DNA of 9,537 bases from an uncultured Oscillospiraceae bacterium (GTDB lineage: Bacteria > Bacillota > Clostridia > Oscillospirales > Oscillospiraceae): the NCBI GenBank assembly GCA_944385195.1, contig CALWWH010000198.1, positions 1 through 9,537 on the forward strand. Reading direction: 5' to 3'. Positions 5,966 through 9,537 of this stretch are shown here, piece after piece (the first letter of the stretch is position 1; each line of letters opens with the position of its first letter). The notes beneath the pieces are model-generated. The model did no database searches. It was not told where the DNA came from and worked only from the letters and a program-made list of their open reading frames with translations. A program made the translations under genes and the position numbers.

Positions 5966-7555
5966 ATGAGCGATAGGAAGCATTGGATCGCCGCCGGACA
6001 GACGGCGCTGGGCATCGAATTCGGCTCCACGCGGATCAAGGCCGTGCTCATCGGGCCGGATCATGGGGTCCTGGCGGTGGGAGGACACAACTGGGAAAAT
6101 CAGCTGGTGGACGGTGTTTGGACCTACTCCATGGAGGCGGTCTGGGCCGGCCTTCAGGATGCCTATGCCGAGCTGGCAAAGGACGTCAGGGCCAGATATG
6201 ATCTGGAGCTGAGCAGCATCGGCAGCATCGGCATCTCGGCCATGATGCACGGCTATCTCCCCTTTGACGCAGAGGGCAGGCAGCTGGTGCCGTTCCGCAC
6301 CTGGCGCAACACCATGACTGAGCAGGCGGCGGCGGAGCTGACGGCTCTGTTTGAGCAGAACGTGCCCCAGCGCTGGAGCATCGCCCATCTGGGCCAGGCC
6401 ATCCTCAATGAGGAGCCCCATGTGCCCCAGATCCGTTTCCTGACGACCCTGGAGGGCTATGTCCACTGGCAGCTCACCGGGGAGAAGGTCATCGGCGTGG
6501 GCGAGGCAGCGGGTATGATGCCTGTGGACAGCACCGCCTGTGACTTCAGCGCCGAGGCGGTGGAGAAGTTCGACGCATATTTTGCCAAGTACAACCTGCC
6601 CTGGAAGCTGGGGCAGATCCTGCCCAAGGCCCTGGTGGCCGGCCAGCCGGCGGGCGTATTGACCCAAGCTGGCGCAAAGCGCCTGGACCCCAGCGGCAAA
6701 CTGCGGCCCGGGATCCCCTTCTGCCCCCCTGAGGGCGATGTGGGCACTGGGATGACCGCCACCAACTCCGTCGGGCCCCGCACGGGCAACGTCTCCGCCG
6801 GGACCTCGGTTTTCGCCCAGGTGGTCCTGGAAAAGCCCCTGAGCAAGGTCTATGTGGAGATCGATCCGCTGACGACCCCCACCGGTGTGGCGGTCGGCGT
6901 GGTTCATGGCAACAACTGCACCAGTGATATCAACGCCTGGGCGGGCCTGTTCCGGCAGTTTGCTGCCGCCTGCGGCCTGGAAGTGGACGCCAATGCCCTC
7001 TATACCACCCTCTTCCGCGCGGCCTTGGATGGGGCGGTGGACGGCGGCGGCCTGATGAGCTTCCCCTTTGAGTCCGGCGAGCCGCTGGTGGGCCTGGCCG
7101 AGGGCCGCCCGCTCTTCGTCCGCAAGCCCAGCCAGGAGCTGAGGCTGGGTGATTTCATGCGGACCCACCTGATGTCTGCCATGGCCTCGCTGAAGGTCGG
7201 CATGGACATCCTCCGGGACGAAAACGTGCGGATCGACACCATCTATGGCCACGGCGGCTATTTCAAGACCCCGGAGGTCGGTCAGCGTATCCTGGCGGCG
7301 GCAATCAACGCCCCGATCACGGTCATGGAGACCGCCGGGGAGGGCGGCGCCTGGGGCATGGCGCTGCTGGCCGGCTACATGTGCTGGCGTGATGAGGGCC
7401 AGACCTTGGAGGACTATCTCAATAATCGCGTCTTTGCCCACATGACCGGCAGCACCATTGCGCCAACAGCTGCGGAGGTCGCCGGTTTCGAGGCCTATTA
7501 CAAGCGGTTCCTGGGGGGCCTGCCTGTGGAGCAGGCTGCCGTGGCGCAGCTGTAA
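5966..7555 (+). CDS. FGGY-family carbohydrate kinase
   Basis: This 529-residue cytoplasmic kinase is predicted to phosphorylate a ketose, or another sugar or polyol, using ATP. The N-terminal phosphate loop reads GIEFGSTRIKAVLI (16-29). The catalytic base is probably D258 in PPEGDVGTGM, followed by the phosphate-2 motif SAGTS (277-281). The C-terminal adenosine-binding half has GHGGYFKTPE (428-437) and GEGGAWGMALLAG (458-470). Where many FGGY kinases have a W-x-D-x-R substrate motif, this one reads TWRNTM (112-117), so a standard xylulokinase or ribulokinase label is not justified. ATG at 5966 is chosen because GAGAGG (5951-5956) lies 9 bases upstream. An in-frame ATG at 5957 abuts that site with no spacing. 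The isomerase gene follows 35 bases later in the same transcript, indicating that the two enzymes act on one sugar, probably with the kinase second. Confidence 0.88.
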   Translation: MSDRKHWIAAGQTALGIEFGSTRIKAVLIGPDHGVLAVGGHNWENQLVDGVWTYSMEAVWAGLQDAYAELAKDVRARYDLELSSIGSIGISAMMHGYLPFDAEGRQLVPFRTWRNTMTEQAAAELTALFEQNVPQRWSIAHLGQAILNEEPHVPQIRFLTTLEGYVHWQLTGEKVIGVGEAAGMMPVDSTACDFSAEAVEKFDAYFAKYNLPWKLGQILPKALVAGQPAGVLTQAGAKRLDPSGKLRPGIPFCPPEGDVGTGMTATNSVGPRTGNVSAGTSVFAQVVLEKPLSKVYVEIDPLTTPTGVAVGVVHGNNCTSDINAWAGLFRQFAAACGLEVDANALYTTLFRAALDGAVDGGGLMSFPFESGEPLVGLAEGRPLFVRKPSQELRLGDFMRTHLMSAMASLKVGMDILRDENVRIDTIYGHGGYFKTPEVGQRILAAAINAPITVMETAGEGGAWGMALLAGYMCWRDEGQTLEDYLNNRVFAHMTGSTIAPTAAEVAGFEAYYKRFLGGLPVEQAAVAQL

Positions 7556-7590
7556 ATCCCATAAACCATTCCGAAAGGAGAACAAATACC

Positions 7591-9069
7591 ATGCTTAAGA
7601 ACATTCCCGAGGTCAAACTTGGCATCGTGGCAGTCTCCCGCGACTGCTTCCCCATTGGCCTGTCCAACTCCCGCCACCAGGCCATCGTTGCCGCCTACGG
7701 TGAGGGCCTCTACGAGTGCCCCATTACGGTAGAAAACGAGAAGGACGCGCTGGCAGCCCTCGCCGACCTCAGCAGCGCCGGTGTCAACGCGCTGGTGGTT
7801 TTTCTGGGCAACTTCGGCCCCGAAACCCCTGAGACGCTGCTGGCACAGAAGTTCGATGGCCCCGTCATGTATGTTGCCGCCGCTGAGGGCGACGGCGACA
7901 TGATCAACGGCCGCGGCGACGCCTACTGCGGCATGCTCAACTGCTCCTACAACCTGGGTATGCGCCACCTGAGGGCCTACATCCCTGAGTATCCCGTCGG
8001 CACCGCAGAGGAGATCGTCGAGATGATCCGGCAGTTTGTACCCATCGCCCGGGCCATCATCGGGCTTAAGAGCCTGAAGATCATCACCTTTGGTCCTCGC
8101 CCCCAGGATTTCTTTGCCTGCAACGCCCCCATCAAGGGCCTGTACGAACTGGGCGTCGAGATCGAGGAGAACTCTGAGCTGGATCTGCTGGTCTCCTACA
8201 AGGCGCACGCCGGTGACGCGCGCATCCCCGCGGTGTGCGCGCAGATGGCGGAGGAGATGGGCGAGGGCCGGTACTATCCTGACCTGCTCGAGCGCATGGC
8301 CCAGTTTGAGCTGACCCTGCTGGATTGGGCCGAGGGCCACAAGGGCGCCCGGGAGTACGTGGTCTTTGCCGACAAGTGCTGGCCCGCCTTCCCGGAGAGC
8401 TTCGGCTTTGAGCCCTGCTACGTCAACTCCCGCCTGGCCGCCCAAGGCATCCCCGTGGCCTGCGAGGTGGACATCTACGGCGCTTTGAGCGAGTACATCG
8501 GTGCCTGCGTGTCCCAGGATGCCGTTACGCTGCTTGACATCAACAACTCCGTCCCCAAGTACATCTACGACGAGGACATCGCCGGTAAGTTCAGCTACGA
8601 TATCAAGGACACCTTTATGGGCTTCCACTGCGGCAACACCCCCAGCTGCAAGATGTGCTCGGACTGCGCCGTGAAGTATCAGCTGATCCAGCACCGTCTG
8701 CTGGAGCCGCAGGGCTCTGAGCCCGACTTCACCCGCGGCACACTTGAGGGCGATATCGCCGCCTCTGACATCACCTTCTACCGCCTACAATGCGACAGCG
8801 AGGGCACGCTCCGCGCCTACATTGCTCAGGGTGAGGTTCTGCCCGTGGCGACCCGCAGCTTCGGCGGCATCGGCATCTTTGCCATCCCGGAGATGGGGCG
8901 CTTTTACCGCCATGTGCTGGTCCAGAAGCGCTATCCGCACCACGGCGCCGTCGCCTTCGGCCACTATGGCAAGGCCCTGTTCGAGGTCTTCAAGTACTTG
9001 GGTGTTGGCGACATCGCCTATAACCAGCCCAAGTCCCTGCCCTACGCTACCGAGAATCCCTGGGCCTGA
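7591..9069 (+). CDS. L-fucose/L-arabinose isomerase-family protein
   Basis: This 492-residue protein resembles the L-fucose isomerase superfamily (COG2407 type), which interconverts aldoses and ketoses using Mn2+ or a similar metal. The probable metal ligands are E292 in CEVDIYG, D316 in LLDINNS and a His in RYPHHGAVAFGHYG (H450 or H451), in the order seen in FucI. The C-terminal half has the family-type stretch GDIAASDITFYRLQ (387-400) and GE (414-415). It is shorter than enterobacterial FucI (about 590 residues), as is common for the diverse members of this family. An odd feature is a cysteine cluster, C347, C353, C356 and C359, after the HCGN motif. AAAGGAG (7574-7580) lies 10 bases before the ATG. 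It is co-transcribed with the sugar kinase; the substrate is unknown, with L-fucose, D-arabinose or another 6-deoxy or pentose sugar possible. Confidence 0.85.
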   Translation: MLKNIPEVKLGIVAVSRDCFPIGLSNSRHQAIVAAYGEGLYECPITVENEKDALAALADLSSAGVNALVVFLGNFGPETPETLLAQKFDGPVMYVAAAEGDGDMINGRGDAYCGMLNCSYNLGMRHLRAYIPEYPVGTAEEIVEMIRQFVPIARAIIGLKSLKIITFGPRPQDFFACNAPIKGLYELGVEIEENSELDLLVSYKAHAGDARIPAVCAQMAEEMGEGRYYPDLLERMAQFELTLLDWAEGHKGAREYVVFADKCWPAFPESFGFEPCYVNSRLAAQGIPVACEVDIYGALSEYIGACVSQDAVTLLDINNSVPKYIYDEDIAGKFSYDIKDTFMGFHCGNTPSCKMCSDCAVKYQLIQHRLLEPQGSEPDFTRGTLEGDIAASDITFYRLQCDSEGTLRAYIAQGEVLPVATRSFGGIGIFAIPEMGRFYRHVLVQKRYPHHGAVAFGHYGKALFEVFKYLGVGDIAYNQPKSLPYATENPWA

Positions 9070-9083
9070 TTGCTAAGATAAGT

Positions 9084-9116
9084 CACGCCGCAGCATCTGC
9101 TGCGGCGTGGTTTTTT
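9084..9116 (+). terminator. Rho-independent terminator of the sugar operon
   Basis: A GC-rich stem CACGCCGCAGCA (9084-9095) pairs with TGCTGCGGCGTG (9098-9109). In practice it is about 11 bp with a tetraloop. It is followed by G and six T residues (9111-9116). It starts 14 bases after the isomerase stop. Confidence 0.93.
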
Positions 9117-9118
9117 GA

Positions 9119-9147
9119 TTGACGAACCCCGCCCGATGCGCTACAAT
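9119..9147 (+). promoter_or_regulatory. Sigma-A promoter of the HD hydrolase gene
   Basis: The -35 is TTGACG (9119-9124), the spacer is 17 bases and the -10 is TACAAT (9142-9147). It begins directly after the terminator T-run, so the next gene is an independent transcription unit with a leader of about 27 bases. Confidence 0.7.
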
Positions 9148-9180
9148 ATACCCAAAAACAACACAAAAGGAGAACCTGAT

Positions 9181-9537
9181 ATGCTGACACTGGAGCGCGC
9201 CGAGGAGCTGCTTGCCACCACAACCACCGAGGAGCATTTGATCCTCCATGCCAAGAACGTGATGACTGCCATGGGCGGCCTTGCGGCGCATTTTGGCGCG
9301 GATGTGGCCCATTGGGAGGCCATTGGCTATCTGCACGACTATGATTATGAGCAGTACCCGGAGGAACACCTGCAGCACACCGAGCAGCCCCTGCTGGAGG
9401 CGGGCCTGAGCGCCGAAGAGGTCCGGGCCATTCTCTCCCACGGCTACGGCATCCTCAACGATGTGGAGCCGCTGAGCCAGATGGAGAAGAGCCTCTTTAC
9501 CGTCGACGAACTCACTGGTATCATCCAGGCGGCTGCC
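9181..9537 (+). CDS. Small HD-superfamily hydrolase, 3' end outside the window
   Basis: The first 119 residues of a protein run off the window edge without a stop; related proteins are roughly 180-200 residues. HD-domain residues are visible: H23 in LILHAKNVMTAM, the pair H52/D53 in YLHDYDYEQYP, H87 in ILSHGYG and D109 in VDELTGII. The DELTG motif near the end of the visible part is typical of the predicted HD hydrolases of COG2316. These are metal-dependent phosphohydrolases, but the substrate of this group is not established to my knowledge. It has no GYP motif and is not a second c-di-GMP enzyme. AAAGGAGA (9166-9173) lies 7 bases before the ATG. Confidence 0.82.
   Translation, partial: MLTLERAEELLATTTTEEHLILHAKNVMTAMGGLAAHFGADVAHWEAIGYLHDYDYEQYPEEHLQHTEQPLLEAGLSAEEVRAILSHGYGILNDVEPLSQMEKSLFTVDELTGIIQAAA

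Noticed and set aside
5761..5976. 71-codon + strand open frame in the leader of the sugar operon
   Set aside because: There is no ribosome binding site before its ATG, it runs across the operator, promoter and kinase start region, and its translation resembles no known family.
5921..7585. Long open frame on the - strand opposite the sugar kinase (554 codons)
   Set aside because: It is an antisense shadow of a high-GC gene, rich in His, Gly, Gln and Arg with no recognisable domain. The + strand has intact FGGY motifs.
7498..8694. Long - strand open frame opposite the isomerase (398 codons)
   Set aside because: It is a composition-driven shadow. No motif or ribosome binding site supports it, and the + strand gene is clear.
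1..9537. CRISPR array, tRNA/rRNA genes, insertion sequences or phage genes
   Set aside because: No regularly spaced repeats, cloverleaf, rRNA-like tracts, transposase or phage motifs were seen on either strand.

Overview
The window reads as chromosomal DNA of a GC-rich Gram-positive anaerobe, most likely a gut clostridium of the Oscillospirales type. This is an inference from strong AGGAGG-type ribosome binding sites, sigma-A-type promoters with 17-bp spacers, short hairpin terminators, GC-rich third codon positions and the gene content. No 16S, transposase, phage or CRISPR sequence is present to fix the taxonomy. All supported genes lie on the + strand.

Region 1 (1-4798) is a signalling operon. 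A perfect 26-bp inverted repeat (17-70) precedes an extended -10 promoter (157-185). Three genes follow with short gaps: a response regulator with a receiver, an HD-GYP cyclic-di-GMP phosphodiesterase domain and an extra C-terminal domain (273-1814); a stand-alone Hpt phosphotransfer protein (1828-2187); and a membrane hybrid histidine kinase with an extracellular dCache-like sensor and two receivers (2213-4756). Together they contain every station of a His-Asp-His-Asp phosphorelay: kinase H341, kinase receiver (D770 and/or D631), Hpt H61, and regulator D64. The apparent output is control of c-di-GMP breakdown. A hairpin (4767-4798) ends the unit.

Region 2 (4821-5690) is one APH/choline-kinase-fold small-molecule phosphotransferase of unknown substrate, followed by a GC-rich hairpin (5694-5725).

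Region 3 (5726-9116) is a two-gene sugar operon. A 240-base leader holds a candidate operator (5824-5842), a near-consensus promoter (5864-5892) and a possible 5'UTR stem (5908-5950). An FGGY-family sugar kinase (5966-7555) and an L-fucose/L-arabinose isomerase-like protein (7591-9069) follow, and a textbook terminator closes the unit (9084-9116). The pair implies aldose to ketose to ketose phosphate. The sugar cannot be read from the sequence, and neither an aldolase nor a transporter is in view.

Region 4 (9117-9537) has its own promoter and the first 119 codons of a small HD-superfamily hydrolase cut by the window edge.

Most of the window is recognisable family biology. The best candidates for something new are the complete split phosphorelay onto an HD-GYP protein with an unassigned C-terminal domain, and the kinase/isomerase pair, whose isomerase carries an unusual cysteine cluster.
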